A DNA stretch of 64,000 nucleotides from assembly GCA_963718605.1 (NCBI GenBank), contig OY970363.1, positions 2,976,001 through 3,040,000 of the forward strand, given 5' to 3'. Position numbers and translations under genes: made by a program. Of this stretch, positions 36,101 to 44,861 are shown piece by piece (positions within the stretch are counted from its first letter, which is position 1; each line of letters begins with the position of its first letter). The stretch comes from JACCXE01 sp963718605 (GTDB lineage: Bacteria; Actinomycetota; Acidimicrobiia; Acidimicrobiales; JACCXE01). Below the pieces are notes generated by a model. It saw nothing but the letters and a program-made list of their open reading frames with translations. It made no database searches and was not told the DNA's origin.

Positions 36101-39100
36101 ATCGATGATCCCGGGCTGTCAGGCGCGCCAGAAACCACCGGATTCGCGTACGACGCCAACGGCCGCATGATGGAGATTCGCGATCCGCGCGCCGTGGACT
36201 TTGTTCGCGCCGGCAAACGCGCCGACGACTCCAGCGTCCGCACGCGCATCGCGTATGACGGCAACGGCCGCGTCACGTCCGTCCGCCTGCCCGATCCGGA
36301 GACGGGCATGACTGGCACTCCGGTACGTCACGCCTACACGTACCCGTCGGCGTCGCAGTCCACCGTCGACGTTGACGGCTTTTCGCCACCTTCAGGCCAC
36401 GCCCGTGTTGTCACCTACGACGGCGGAGGACGCTCGCTCACCGACACCGACGCCACCGGGCTAACAACAACTAAGACATGGCGGTCGTCGCTGCAGGACC
36501 TACCAGTCACGGTGACGGGGCCCGAGGGCATGCGGACGTCGACGCTGTATGACCATGCCGAGCGACCGACCGACACGTGGGGTCCTGCGAACAGTGCGTG
36601 GTTCAACGCGGATGGCACGCCGCAGTCTGGTTACGCGTCGCAGATCCCACATGCGACCACCGCGTACGACGAGGGCATGCAGAGCTTGTCGGTGTCGTAT
36701 TGGGACAACGCCAACCTCGCCGGAAACCCCAGGGCGATCGAGCTTGGTGTCGGTCGTGCCGACGGGCAGGTCATTCGTGACTACGCGGCGAGCCCGCCTC
36801 CCAGTCCGGTCCCGGCCACGAATTTCTCGGTTCGATCAACGGGCGAGATCCGTCTGCGTGAGTCAGGCATTTACACGTTCCGGTTGTACGTCGATGATGG
36901 CGTGCGCCTGTTCATCGACGACACGCTGGTGGTGAACCATTGGGTCGCGAGTGCGCCGGCGTATCAGGTCGGCGACTTCGTCAACGCCGGTGACTCCTGG
37001 CACCGCATCCGCATGGAGTATTTCAACCTGACGGGTAGTGCGGTGATGCAGTTGGAGTACACGCCGCCGTCGGGCGCCAATCTTGTGGTGCCCGGCTACG
37101 ACTTGGCGCCGCGTTACGGCTTGGCCACCTCGTCGATCGACGCTGACGGCAAGAAGACGGCTACCGAGTACGCGCAACCACAGTTCTCGCTCGCCAGCGC
37201 CACCTCGCAGGATCCCAACGGTCTGAACATTCGCAGCCAGACTTCGTATGAGCCGGTCGGCACGAACTACTTCCGCGTGATGAACACGACAATGCCCAAG
37301 GGCGGCGTCACGACCAACACGTACTACGGGAATACCAGCACGGCCGTTGACCCATGCGGCACGCTCGGCTCGATCAATCAGGGCGGAGCGCTGCGCTACA
37401 AGGAAGATCCCGATCCCGATGGCGCGGGCTCGCAGACCGCGATCAAGCGCGAGTACGTCTACGACGCCGCAGGCCGCGTGATCGCGTCCCGAGTTGTGGG
37501 CGACGCGAACTGGTCCTGCACGATCTACGACGGGCGGGGCCGCGCCACGAGTCAAACCGACTCGGCAGGCAAGACGTCCACGTTTGACTATTCGGACCCG
37601 ACCAAGGTCGTCACCGCGTACAGCGACTGGGGCAACACGGCCCGGTTCACAACCGCCGAGTCCAACCTGGCGGGCCAGGCGGTCAAGTACACCGACGAAC
37701 ACGGCACCGTCACGCGCACGACCTATGACCAGCTTGGCCGCCAGACGGCGACGTATCGGTCGTTATTCGGCGCCGCTGAGGCGCAGCTGACCTCAATGGC
37801 ATATGCGACGAACGGCCGACTTCAGTCGTCGTCGGAGTACGCCTCAGGTGGCGCGCGGACCACGAACTACTCCTACGACAGCGCCGGGCGCCCACAAACC
37901 ACGACACTGCCCAACAACCTCACCACGACCACCGGCTACGACGCGAATCTCGGCACTGTCACGTTGCTGAACCACGCGTCAGGGTCGACGGCGTTGTCGA
38001 ACTGGTCCTACGCCCGCAGCCTTGCCGGCCGGATCACCTCCGAAACCGGCGCGGGCCGGGTCCGCGGCTTCACGTATGACAACGCGGGCCGTTTGACGCA
38101 GACAACCGAGGGCGCCTTCACGCGTCGCTACGCGTTCGATGCGAACACGAACCGGTGCGCGAACGCGGCGAACTGTTCGAGCCCGACGTTCACCTACGAC
38201 AACGCGGATCGCATCCTCACCAGTCCCTACGCGACGTCCTATTCGTATGACGCGCACGGCAACACGACTGCGGTGAACTACTCCGGGCCGCAGCCGTCCG
38301 GCGCGGTGAACGACACCGCCGGCTTCGACACGTCGACGACATCGTCGCCGCGCACGGTTCCTCTGGTGGTGGGCCGCTCCGGGGCGATCAACGCAGCGTT
38401 GGACTGGAACCCGACCCAACCGGCGAACCGCACTGGCACCGCCAGCCCGTCGATTGTCGGTGGCAACAACACCTCTGCGGCGATGACCGTGCAAGGTATG
38501 AGCGAGTTGGGCGCGACGGTCACGTGGCCGCAGGCTCTCGGTTACGAGCCGTGGTCGGCGAACCCGACCGTCACCGCCGCGTCCGGTTATAACGGTCCGG
38601 CCTTTACGCCCAATACGAACGGCACGTTGACCGCCTCGGCGTCGTGGGGCCAGGTCGACCGGCTCTACACCGTCGCCGGGCCGACGATTACCCAGAACAA
38701 TGTGCCGTGGACCCAGAACGTCACGGTGTCAGCGAACGGGACCTTCGACATCAAATTGTCGTGGCCGTTCAAGACGCTCAACAACCCGAACCTGGATTTG
38801 GAGTTGTGGGACGGTGCGACGCGGGTCGCGAACTCGGCGACGTCGTTCTACGGCTACAACTGGGAGGACATTGGCTACAACGTCACAGGCTTGGCGGTGG
38901 GCCAGTCGCGCGTGTACACGGTCAAGGTGATCAAGGTCGGCGGCCAGTCGACGGCGTTCACGATCGCTAATGGCGCGCTCGGGAACCCATCGAAGTATCC
39001 GGTGACACCTACGGTCGGCTTCGAGTTGCGCAACAACGCCACGAACACGTTGGTGGCGGGTTCGACACCGGTGGCGGGTCAGAACGCCCGGACGATATCG

Positions 39101-40846
39101 GCGACGGTGACGGGTGGGGTGGCCTACAAGTTGGTGGCCACGACCACTGATGATGTGGCGGTGGCGATGTCGCAGTCGACGCCCAACGCCAAGTTCCCGA
39201 CACTCCTGGTCGAGTTGAAAGACCCGTCAAACGCGACTGTTGGCAGCGGCGTGACGTCGTCGACGGGGTCGCTCACAATGCCGGCGCAACTCGTCACCAA
39301 CGGCGGCAACTACAGCTGGAAGATCACTAACCAGTCCGGCTCGTCGTACACGGCGACGCCGACGCTGAACTGGTCGGCCACGACGCGTGGCACCGACACC
39401 TTCGTCGGGCCACTGGCGACGTTGGCGTCGTCGGAGCAGTCGGTGGTGCCCGACGCGAACGGCACGTTGTCCGAAGCGGTGTCATGGTCAACGGATCCCG
39501 GTGGTACAACACCGAACGTGACGTTGGCATTGAAAGACGCGGCCGGCACCGTGTTGACGTCGACGTCGAACGCGACTGGTAGCGCGTCGCTGGCGTGGCC
39601 GGTGGTGGGCGGCACGACCTACAAGGTCGCGGTGACGAACAACTCGTCGACGGTCGCCATACGGAAGTTCACGCGGACCGCGACGATGCCGTCACAAGGC
39701 TACGAACGTCTCGAGCTGCTCGACGCCGACGGTGTGGTCAAGCATGTCGGCACGGGCCGCAAACCCCAGGCCATCGCGCAGAACGTGGCGCCGGGTTCCT
39801 ACACGCTGCGGATCACACCTGTTTCCGGTGTGGGTTCGGGCACGGGCACGGCGACGTTCCCGGGCCGTGTGCCGGGCGAGACCACCACCTTCGATGGTCG
39901 TGACCATGCGATCACGATTGACGACGGCACCACCAAAGTCCAGGAATACCTGTCGCCGACAGGCCGCGTCATCCGACGCGTCGTCGGCCCATCCGCGGGC
40001 GGACCGGCAACGGAGGACACGCTGATCGGTTACGACGACGACGGCGACTCACCCGCCTACTCCCGTGCCACTACGGGTGGTCCGGTGACGACGTATTTGG
40101 ATGGCGCGATCGATGTGGGTGGCACGGTCACGTTCCAACACGCCAACCTGCATGGCGACATCATCGGCACCTCCACCAGCAGCGGCGTGTTCACACCGAT
40201 CACACCCGCCGACGAATACGGACTCCAAGACGCCGCGTCCACGTCAAGGCTCGGCTGGTTGGGCAAACAGTTGCGGTTCGAGGTCGGCGTCAACAACCTC
40301 ACACGTATGGGGGTCCGCCTCTATGACCCACGCACCGGGCGCTTCACCAGCGTCGACCCAATAGAAGGCGGCTCCGCCAACGACTACGACTACGTCAACG
40401 CGGACCCGGTCAACGACTTTGATCTGGCCGGCACATGGGGTTGGAGCAATATCAAGAAATGGAAAAAGAAGCACGTAACACTCTCGAACTTTGGAACGGT
40501 CATGTCGGTCGCGTCCGTATTTGGCTGCGTGACCTGTGGGGCGATAGCGACAGGCATCTCGATTTATCAGACCAGCAGAGCATGCAAAGCCGGACAGGCG
40601 GTTAGCTGTGGTATCGGCTATGCGTCGGCAATTCTTGGGGGTACATCCACGTTCCTCGGTGCGGGTGGAAAGTTTGCAAAGTTCGGAGGTGGACGTCTCG
40701 CCGGGGGCGGGAAGTTCGCACGGCTCATGGGCCGCGGCCTGAGCGCCGCAGGTCGCAGTCTCGGCAACGGGTCGGTCCGAGTCGGCGCAGCGGGACTCGG
40801 CCTCGACGGTACGCGCAGGCTGTATCACCACGTGACTGGCGCGTAG
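33140..40846 (+). CDS. Giant secreted RHS/YD-repeat protein with two PA14 domains, probable polymorphic toxin
   Basis: A 2568-residue protein with an N-terminal signal or membrane anchor (about residues 18-38). PA14-like domains lie at about 659-797 (GLTGEYFSD ... HDDGVRLYW) and 1184-1320 (YVDDGVRLFIDD). RHS/YD repeats follow, mainly about 900-1120 and 1420-1720 (YDAAGRV, YDNAGRLTQT). A beta-rich repeat region follows, then the RHS core near 2393-2431 (RLYDPRTGRFTSVDP, ending VNADPVNDFDLAG). The last 137 residues differ in style (small, Gly-rich, hydrophobic) and should be the variable tip. Such proteins deliver C-terminal toxins to neighbours, but the activity of this tip is not recognisable. 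Confidence 0.85.
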   Translation: MLSGAISRGRSFTRARARIIGLSVVVAVVGGLPAVADALGGEAQNSTPAIGALSSEPLRPPKVNEPQVDLTAPGSAVRDRGARHFDKARSSIIDTTEATRTYQNPDGTVTVEQAAGQKWFKDAAGAWKDVDLDLASREDGRLSPTGSPTPVLLATRGDQQLAEMPLDRGRSLSISVDGMDQNATGSRKTAASLNGSFFNRGGPSGLSVLVQPLVHGFESTYTADSADQLTQPIRERIRLPLGWSARQIANGVEFLDENGKVAAAYGNGVAFDGAAVPSRVPVVTALERVTPGVAVIIETVDPAWLADPARVYPIAIDPTMTRSTAEPWGGDWWVVSSDTTNTSGDTASQLFVGNWGIDSASNWVNYRTEIVFPQMNFPTNAGVVDAELTLHHVTEAGTCTTKSLVVQRNTAAATAKNWNGQSPTSGPDQVAFSDSCAHTDRTVDITEMVDGWVRNHFGNFGVRIAPLTEWELNAGRGFSSADAGNPSTLYIDYDNLPGKATPAGPADKAVMLTTTPTLSVNAAAPDADGDTTYYFYRLSTAPDAESGERADSGWLPWQLSWTVPTGYLRDGATYYWHVFTWDAQDPGVIQDPSAIQSFRIDSRLGDGGPSPTDTFGPTTVNLATGNMALKTSTPSFSTVGGAISFNATYNSSVAKETGLTGEYFSDGNHDSNFNDPLSFRRVDSSINFAWGTGAPATSVPADYYLVRWTGFFTAPTAGTYSLGAVHDDGVRLYWGDISYPALDEWGTVTPTNVIHWGSSITLNAGQTVPIKIDYQEITGNSYVGLYLSGPGYSSALLPSSLLSPNPQSMPTGWNFSTDLDGDLAYTGARVSSNSVVVSAPDGSTTSFAAQPGGGWIGPADQDETLTQASDGTLDLFSQDGRQYRFSAAGNLISVQSTLDIRNPAAPVYTYAAVYNAGQNRLAEVKDPVSNRIISLNYGSGSDGVCDARTGAPSGAVNTPPVGMLCRISYWDGTRTDYWYNSNGQLAQIDDPGLSGAPETTGFAYDANGRMMEIRDPRAVDFVRAGKRADDSSVRTRIAYDGNGRVTSVRLPDPETGMTGTPVRHAYTYPSASQSTVDVDGFSPPSGHARVVTYDGGGRSLTDTDATGLTTTKTWRSSLQDLPVTVTGPEGMRTSTLYDHAERPTDTWGPANSAWFNADGTPQSGYASQIPHATTAYDEGMQSLSVSYWDNANLAGNPRAIELGVGRADGQVIRDYAASPPPSPVPATNFSVRSTGEIRLRESGIYTFRLYVDDGVRLFIDDTLVVNHWVASAPAYQVGDFVNAGDSWHRIRMEYFNLTGSAVMQLEYTPPSGANLVVPGYDLAPRYGLATSSIDADGKKTATEYAQPQFSLASATSQDPNGLNIRSQTSYEPVGTNYFRVMNTTMPKGGVTTNTYYGNTSTAVDPCGTLGSINQGGALRYKEDPDPDGAGSQTAIKREYVYDAAGRVIASRVVGDANWSCTIYDGRGRATSQTDSAGKTSTFDYSDPTKVVTAYSDWGNTARFTTAESNLAGQAVKYTDEHGTVTRTTYDQLGRQTATYRSLFGAAEAQLTSMAYATNGRLQSSSEYASGGARTTNYSYDSAGRPQTTTLPNNLTTTTGYDANLGTVTLLNHASGSTALSNWSYARSLAGRITSETGAGRVRGFTYDNAGRLTQTTEGAFTRRYAFDANTNRCANAANCSSPTFTYDNADRILTSPYATSYSYDAHGNTTAVNYSGPQPSGAVNDTAGFDTSTTSSPRTVPLVVGRSGAINAALDWNPTQPANRTGTASPSIVGGNNTSAAMTVQGMSELGATVTWPQALGYEPWSANPTVTAASGYNGPAFTPNTNGTLTASASWGQVDRLYTVAGPTITQNNVPWTQNVTVSANGTFDIKLSWPFKTLNNPNLDLELWDGATRVANSATSFYGYNWEDIGYNVTGLAVGQSRVYTVKVIKVGGQSTAFTIANGALGNPSKYPVTPTVGFELRNNATNTLVAGSTPVAGQNARTISATVTGGVAYKLVATTTDDVAVAMSQSTPNAKFPTLLVELKDPSNATVGSGVTSSTGSLTMPAQLVTNGGNYSWKITNQSGSSYTATPTLNWSATTRGTDTFVGPLATLASSEQSVVPDANGTLSEAVSWSTDPGGTTPNVTLALKDAAGTVLTSTSNATGSASLAWPVVGGTTYKVAVTNNSSTVAIRKFTRTATMPSQGYERLELLDADGVVKHVGTGRKPQAIAQNVAPGSYTLRITPVSGVGSGTGTATFPGRVPGETTTFDGRDHAITIDDGTTKVQEYLSPTGRVIRRVVGPSAGGPATEDTLIGYDDDGDSPAYSRATTGGPVTTYLDGAIDVGGTVTFQHANLHGDIIGTSTSSGVFTPITPADEYGLQDAASTSRLGWLGKQLRFEVGVNNLTRMGVRLYDPRTGRFTSVDPIEGGSANDYDYVNADPVNDFDLAGTWGWSNIKKWKKKHVTLSNFGTVMSVASVFGCVTCGAIATGISIYQTSRACKAGQAVSCGIGYASAILGGTSTFLGAGGKFAKFGGGRLAGGGKFARLMGRGLSAAGRSLGNGSVRVGAAGLGLDGTRRLYHHVTGA

Positions 40847-40848
40847 AC

Positions 40849-41325
40849 GTGGCTCGGACAATCCGGCGCTGGTCGACGGTTCGTAGCTTCATAACCTCAG
40901 TGCTGGTGCCCGGTTTTCCCCGATGGCGCGGCGCGACTCTCGTGGAGTCCCTTGTCCGAGAGAAGGGAAAGAAGGGGGTGCACGTTGTGCTTCGATATCA
41001 ACCCGATTACCTAAATTTTGTCGAGGTCGACCGCGCTTTCGAGATAGTGGAAATCCATGTCGGTCGCCGCGTGCAAACGTGCGGAAGGGTCGACAAATCA
41101 GGCGTCCGGTTCTTTCCGGCGGACGCGGTTTCTGCCCGTATCCAGATCGCATCTGTTCTTCCACACCTACGCGAAACGCTTGTCGAATGCGTGATCGATC
41201 TTGGAGAGAACGGCGCTGTTCTTGAGGTTCGCCCAGCGACCTCGAACCGTCCCGCCCGCTTCCGATGTTGGCAGGTCGACGAGGTCTCGAACAGAGGCGC
41301 GAAGCTTTCCGAGGTTCATTGTTGA
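40849..41325 (+). CDS. Candidate immunity protein to the RHS tip
   Basis: A 158-residue soluble protein starting at GTG 40849, two bases after the RHS stop, so it is certainly co-expressed. It matches no family I know. A small gene directly after an RHS tip is the usual place of the immunity protein that protects the producer. The function rests on position only. Confidence 0.5.
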   Translation: MARTIRRWSTVRSFITSVLVPGFPRWRGATLVESLVREKGKKGVHVVLRYQPDYLNFVEVDRAFEIVEIHVGRRVQTCGRVDKSGVRFFPADAVSARIQIASVLPHLRETLVECVIDLGENGAVLEVRPATSNRPARFRCWQVDEVSNRGAKLSEVHC

Positions 41326-41350
41326 CCCGATGCCGCGATGCCGCCTGAGC

Positions 41351-41906
41351 CAGAAGTATCCGACGTTGCAGGCCGAGTTGAAGGACCCGTCCAACGCCAC
41401 CATCGGTTCCCCGGTGACGAGTGCGACGGGGTCGCTGACGGTTCCGGCACAGCTCGTGACCAACGGCGGGAATTACAGCTGGAAGCTGACGAACCAGTCG
41501 GCGTCGACCTACACGGCGACTCCGACGTTGAATTGGTCGGCGACGACGCGTGGCACCGACACCTACGTTGGTGGCTTGGCGATTTCGGCGACGTCGGAGC
41601 AGTCGGTGGTGCCTGATGCGTCGGGCACGTTGTCGGAAGCAGTGTCATGGTCGACCGATCCCGGTGGTTCGACGCCGAATGTGACGTTGGCGTTGAAGGA
41701 CGCGGCGGGCACGGTGTTGGCGTCGACGTCGAACGCGACTGGCACTGCGTCACTCGCGTGGCCGGTGACGGGTGCCACGACGTACAAGGTGGCGGTGACG
41801 AACAACTCGTCGACGGTCGCGGTCCGGAAGTTCACGCGCACCGCCACGATGCCGTCGCAGGGTTACGAAAAGCTTGAACTGCTGGACGCCGACGGTGTCG
41901 TCAATT
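41351..41906 (+). pseudogene. Displaced fragment of the RHS gene
   Basis: This stretch encodes a close copy of RHS residues about 2017-2202 (PTLQAELKDPSNAT ... TLNWSATTRGTDTYV ... TATMPSQGYEKLELLDADGVV) but has neither its own start nor the RHS core and tip. The matching DNA is at about 39190-39745. Downstream the similarity stops abruptly at DGVV. Orphan partial RHS copies after the main gene are typical leftovers of tip replacement by recombination. Confidence 0.85.
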
Positions 41907-42081
41907 GCTCGGGTGTTAGTTGGTCCGGTTGCCAGTCTCTTCCGGTGTCACGGTTGAAGCCCGCCACCAAACTCCGGCGGCAGTCATCACCGTTCGATTC
42001 CTCGAGAGCGAGCGTTTCCTGTCGAAGCACGTTGACATCTTCGCCGCCGATTGCCAGGTCCCGCGGCGGTCGTTCCTGACG

Positions 42082-42240
42082 CCAACCCCACTCCAGCCCC
42101 ACGCGCGCTGCGATTCGCCCTCGTTCGCCATGGTCCGCGCAGCGCTCTGACCAGCACTTTTGAACCATGGCGGACGTCTACAGATCGAACAGGTGTTGCT
42201 GCAAAGCCCCGTACACCGGTTCGATTCCGGTCGCCGCCTC
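42082..42240. repeat. Junction of islands 1 and 2: right-end repeat containing tRNA-Cys copy 2
   Basis: The 159 bp from CCAACCCCACTCCAGCCCCA to the end of the tRNA-Cys repeat closely match 61634-61792, including ACCAGCACTTTTGAAC and GATCGAACAGGTGTTG just before the 42-bp core (42199-42240). At the tRNA gene itself the core is not preceded by this DNA. This is therefore an island right end (attR) and at the same time the left junction of the next island. It is not a functional tRNA, as the 5' half is missing. Confidence 0.88.
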
Positions 42241-42299
42241 CAATAGAAGTCCTGGTCAGCGCGCCGCGAGCGACCTCGGTCGCCGCGAGGTTTTCGCGC

Positions 42300-42342
42300 A
42301 ACCCCACACCAACCCCACACTCCGCGATCGCTGCGTGGGGTT
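42300..42342. repeat. Cluster of AACCCCAC repeats at the left end of island 2
   Basis: AACCCCAC occurs at 42300-42307 and 42311-42318 and in inverted form (GTGGGGTT) at 42335-42342. The motif is shared with the other island ends, so these are likely arm-type integrase sites of island 2. No integrase gene remains beside this end. Confidence 0.5.
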
Positions 42343-42457
42343 CTATGCCAAAGCGCACGCGTAGACCCGCACAAACTTGCTGGTGAGAGCATCAATCGAG
42401 GATGCGTGCGGAGCGATGTACGGGGCTTTTCGCGTCTCCCTCATTTCCCCCGGAAAC

Positions 42458-42475
42458 GTTACCGCTCGTGGTAAC
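42458..42475. promoter_or_regulatory. Inverted repeat upstream of the DUF4160 pair
   Basis: GTTACC-GCTCGT-GGTAAC is a 6-6-6 inverted repeat ending nine bases before the GTG of the DUF4160 gene. Its place is that of an operator bound by the antitoxin in autoregulated toxin-antitoxin operons. Confidence 0.55.
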
Positions 42476-42484
42476 ATCTTGCGC

Positions 42485-42679
42485 GTGTCGAAACAGCGAC
42501 GCGGCGGCTTCATTTTTCTCTCATGGATCGGCGACCACAGTCCACAGCACGTCCACGTCTACCGGGACGGCAAGCTGATCGTGAAATGGGACTTGGAGAA
42601 TTGGGGGCCAATGCAGGGTGAGGCGTCCGCGCGAATCGAGCGTCTGATTCGAGAACTTGTTGAGGAGGGACGACTATGA
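42485..42679 (+). CDS. DUF4160-domain protein (putative toxin partner)
   Basis: A 64-residue protein: FIFLSWIGDHSPQHVHVYRDGKLIVKWDLENW is the DUF4160 core with the HxHxH-like cluster. DUF4160 genes usually precede an HTH or DUF2442 gene in two-gene units regarded as toxin-antitoxin-like. GTG 42485 gives the usual family N-terminus. The stop overlaps the ATG of the next gene (ATGA). It is the first gene right of the island junction. Confidence 0.72.
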   Translation: MSKQRRGGFIFLSWIGDHSPQHVHVYRDGKLIVKWDLENWGPMQGEASARIERLIRELVEEGRL

Positions 42680-43188
42680 AAATTCAAACTGTCGCGGCGG
42701 ACAATCGTCGGCACCGGTTCGAGATTCAGACGCGAGGTCGCGCCTTTAGCTTCCCGTTTGCGAAGAGTGTTCCTTCACCTTCGAGCGGTGATCCGATCGT
42801 TGAGTTGTTCGTGGATCCCGAACTCGGGCGCGAGGGGTTCACTTACCGGCTGGAGTCGGGATCGGAGGGAAGTGTGCATATCGATGCCGTGCTTGAGTAC
42901 AACGAGGACCCCTCGTACCTGGCCGACCTCACGCTGTATCGGCTGAGCCAAGAAGCCAAAGAACGATTCGAGGCATCGGCTCTCTCCGCGCGCGAGGTCG
43001 CCGGAGTGATGCGCACATCACCCGCGCAGCTGTACCGCCTGCTCGACCCGACGAACTACACAAAGTCCGTACGACAACTCATGACCTTGCTCTACGTGCT
43101 CGGATATGAAGTCGACGTCGACGTGAGGCATCGCCAAACGACTCCTCCGCGACCGGCGAAGAAACGGACAAAGCCCGCCATCGCGTGA
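42676..43188 (+). CDS. DUF2442-like/XRE-type partner protein (putative antitoxin)
   Basis: A 170-residue protein translationally coupled to the DUF4160 gene. Residues about 95-150 (LSQEAKERFEASALSAREVAGVMRTSPAQLYRLLDPTNYTKSVRQLMTLLYVLGYEVDV) form a helix-turn-helix of XRE type. The N-terminal 90 residues are beta-rich. It probably binds the inverted repeat upstream of the pair. GAGGAGGGAC gives a strong ribosome site. The first cassette repeat follows 30 bp after the stop. Confidence 0.65.
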   Translation: MKIQTVAADNRRHRFEIQTRGRAFSFPFAKSVPSPSSGDPIVELFVDPELGREGFTYRLESGSEGSVHIDAVLEYNEDPSYLADLTLYRLSQEAKERFEASALSAREVAGVMRTSPAQLYRLLDPTNYTKSVRQLMTLLYVLGYEVDVDVRHRQTTPPRPAKKRTKPAIA

Positions 43189-43200
43189 GTGACTCGTTCG

Positions 43201-43234
43201 CCCCGAACGTCTCCGAACCGGCGATATGGGGCAG
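43201..43234. repeat. Cassette-boundary repeat, site 1
   Basis: CCCCGAACGT at 43201 and CCGGCGATATGGGGCAG at 43218-43234. The right half is the best match to the array consensus, while the left arm is shortened. It lies between the antitoxin stop and the first GrpB gene. Confidence 0.65.
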
Positions 43235-43262
43235 GCGGCGGTGCCGCCCCTACAGTCGACGT

Positions 43263-43841
43263 GTGGGTGCGAAGAGAGAACTCCGGATTGTCGATCCTGA
43301 CCCTGCGTGGGCCCAGCGGTTCGTAGAGCTCGGAGAGGACCTCCGCTGCCGTCTCGGTCCGGATGCTGTCCGGATCGACCACATCGGCTCGACGTCAGTC
43401 GCCGGGCTTGCAGCGAAGGACGTCGTGGACGTCCAGATCACAGTCGCTGCTCTGGCTGTGGCCGATGGTTGGCCGGACGAGCTTCTGCCGGGCCTACAAC
43501 GGATGCCGCAGATCACGCGTGACCATGTCCCGCCCGGCGGCTCCGAGGAAGATGCCGATTGGACGAAACGCATGTGGTCGCGAGCCGGCGATATTCACCT
43601 GCACGTTCGGGAGGAGGGACGGCCTAATCAGCGATATGCGCTGCTCTTCCGCGACTTCTTGCGAACGGACGCCCATGTCGCCGCCGCATACGAGGCGGTC
43701 AAGCGTGAGCTGGCCAATCGCCTCCCAGACGACTGGGACGCCTACTACGCCATAAAGGATCCAGCGTGTGATCTCGTGTGGGCCGCTGCCAACCAGTGGG
43801 CTCACCGTGTTCGTTGGGAGCCGGATCCGAGCGACGCGTAG
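43263..43841 (+). CDS. GrpB-family protein 1
   Basis: A 192-residue protein of the GrpB/UPF0157 family, related to nucleotidyltransferases: VDPDPAWAQRFVELGEDLRCRLG, then IDHIGSTSVAGLAAKDVVDVQI, then HLHVREEG. The GSTSVxGLxxKxxxD signature is intact. The biochemical role is unknown. GTG 43263 is chosen because the family begins with the V-D-P-D-x-x-W segment shortly after; no strong ribosome site is visible. A second GrpB (48155) occurs in the same array but is a different branch. Confidence 0.83.
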   Translation: MGAKRELRIVDPDPAWAQRFVELGEDLRCRLGPDAVRIDHIGSTSVAGLAAKDVVDVQITVAALAVADGWPDELLPGLQRMPQITRDHVPPGGSEEDADWTKRMWSRAGDIHLHVREEGRPNQRYALLFRDFLRTDAHVAAAYEAVKRELANRLPDDWDAYYAIKDPACDLVWAAANQWAHRVRWEPDPSDA

Positions 43842-43882
43842 CCAGCGTAGAGGACGCTAAATCTTACCTTTAGGCTCGCTCG

Positions 43883-44320
43883 ATGGCACTCAAAATGGAC
43901 AACGTCGGCATCGTTGTCGAGGACCTCGTAGGGGCGATCCAGTTCTTTCTCGAACTCGGCCTCGAGCTCGAAGGCCAAGGCTTGGTCGAAGGCGCGTGGG
44001 CAGGGCTCGTCACCGGCCTCGGCGACCAACGCGTCGAGATCGCCATGATGCGGACGCCCGATGGCCACGGCCGACTCGAACTCTCGCGCTTCCTCGCTCC
44101 ACCCGTGATCGCTGATCACCGGAACGCGCCGGTGAATGCTCTCGGCTATCTACGAGTGATGTTCGCCGTGGACGACATCGAGGAAACACTCGGCCGGCTA
44201 ATTCGTCACGGCGCGCAGCTTGTCAGTAAGGAAGTGGTTCAGTACGAGACTTCGTACCGACTCTGCTACGTCCGCGGGCCCGAAGGCATTCTCATCGGGA
44301 TCGCCCAAGAACTCAGCTGA
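43883..44320 (+). CDS. VOC/glyoxalase-like protein
   Basis: A 145-residue protein of the vicinal oxygen chelate superfamily: MALKMDNVGIVVEDLVGAIQFFLELGLELEG at the start and YRLCYVRGPEGILIGIAQEL at the end, with His and Glu in metal-ligand positions. Family roles range from glyoxalase to dioxygenase to antibiotic binding, and the substrate here is unknown. It begins 42 bp after GrpB 1, with no repeat between, so the two may share one cassette. Confidence 0.82.
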   Translation: MALKMDNVGIVVEDLVGAIQFFLELGLELEGQGLVEGAWAGLVTGLGDQRVEIAMMRTPDGHGRLELSRFLAPPVIADHRNAPVNALGYLRVMFAVDDIEETLGRLIRHGAQLVSKEVVQYETSYRLCYVRGPEGILIGIAQELS

Positions 44321-44359
44321 GTCCTATCTCCGCGCGGTCACCGACCCACTGCGGGTGTG

Positions 44360-44373
44360 TCCCGAAGTGCCGG
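44360..44373. repeat. Cassette-boundary repeat, left-arm type
   Basis: TCCCGAAGTGCCGG, one base off the left-arm consensus. About 40 bp further, GTCGGCGACGGGCCC (44413-44427) is a poor match to the right arm. It lies after the VOC gene. Confidence 0.5.
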
Positions 44374-44454
44374 ACGATGTCGACCTATCGCGAGCGACGT
44401 GGGTCCGGATTCGTCGGCGACGGGCCCCTCGCAGAGAGCGGCAGCGCGGTCCGT

Positions 44455-44841
44455 TTACGAGGCGTTGAGACGCAGTGTGATGCGACCCGCGGGGTCGGCG
44501 ACGAGTTCGCCGTCTCCGGTTGCTTCCTTTAGTTCGTCGGTGCCCGACACGACGGTGAGCGTAGCTTTGGCGACGCCGTCCGCAAAGGTCCCGACGTGTT
44601 GAAGCACGAGGGTGCCGTGTTTGCCGTCGATGGTGCCTTTGATGCGCTCGAGGCCGACGAAGTCTGCGGACTTGTCCGGGTGGTAGGCCATCAGCCATTC
44701 GGTGGCCGAAGTGCCTTCAACATCACCTGAATATTCCTTCGCGACCGTCGCGCGCGTCAGTTTCGCGACACCTACGGCCTCGTCGAACGGGTTCTCGTCC
44801 CAGTCTTTGATCTCGAAGGTTGCGCTTATCTCAGAACTCAC
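44455..44841 (-). CDS. DUF3224-family protein
   Basis: A 128-residue beta-barrel-type protein: SATFEIKDWDENPFDE, then TRATVAKEYSGDVEGTSATEWLMAY, then GLERIKGTIDGKHGTLVLQHVG are DUF3224 features. Function unknown, although these proteins are frequent next to MarR/TetR regulators. GTG 44841 follows GGGAGAGATCA. It is divergent from a MarR gene, with a palindrome between them. Confidence 0.82.
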   Translation of the reverse strand: MSSEISATFEIKDWDENPFDEAVGVAKLTRATVAKEYSGDVEGTSATEWLMAYHPDKSADFVGLERIKGTIDGKHGTLVLQHVGTFADGVAKATLTVVSGTDELKEATGDGELVADPAGRITLRLNAS

Positions 44842-44861
44842 TGATCTCTCCCTCAGTCAAT

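Noticed and set aside
42199..42240. tRNA-like sequence (3' half of tRNA-Cys), also at 61751-61792
   Set aside because: Only the anticodon loop to the 3' end is present and the acceptor 5' strand and D-arm are missing, so these are attachment-site copies, not tRNA genes.
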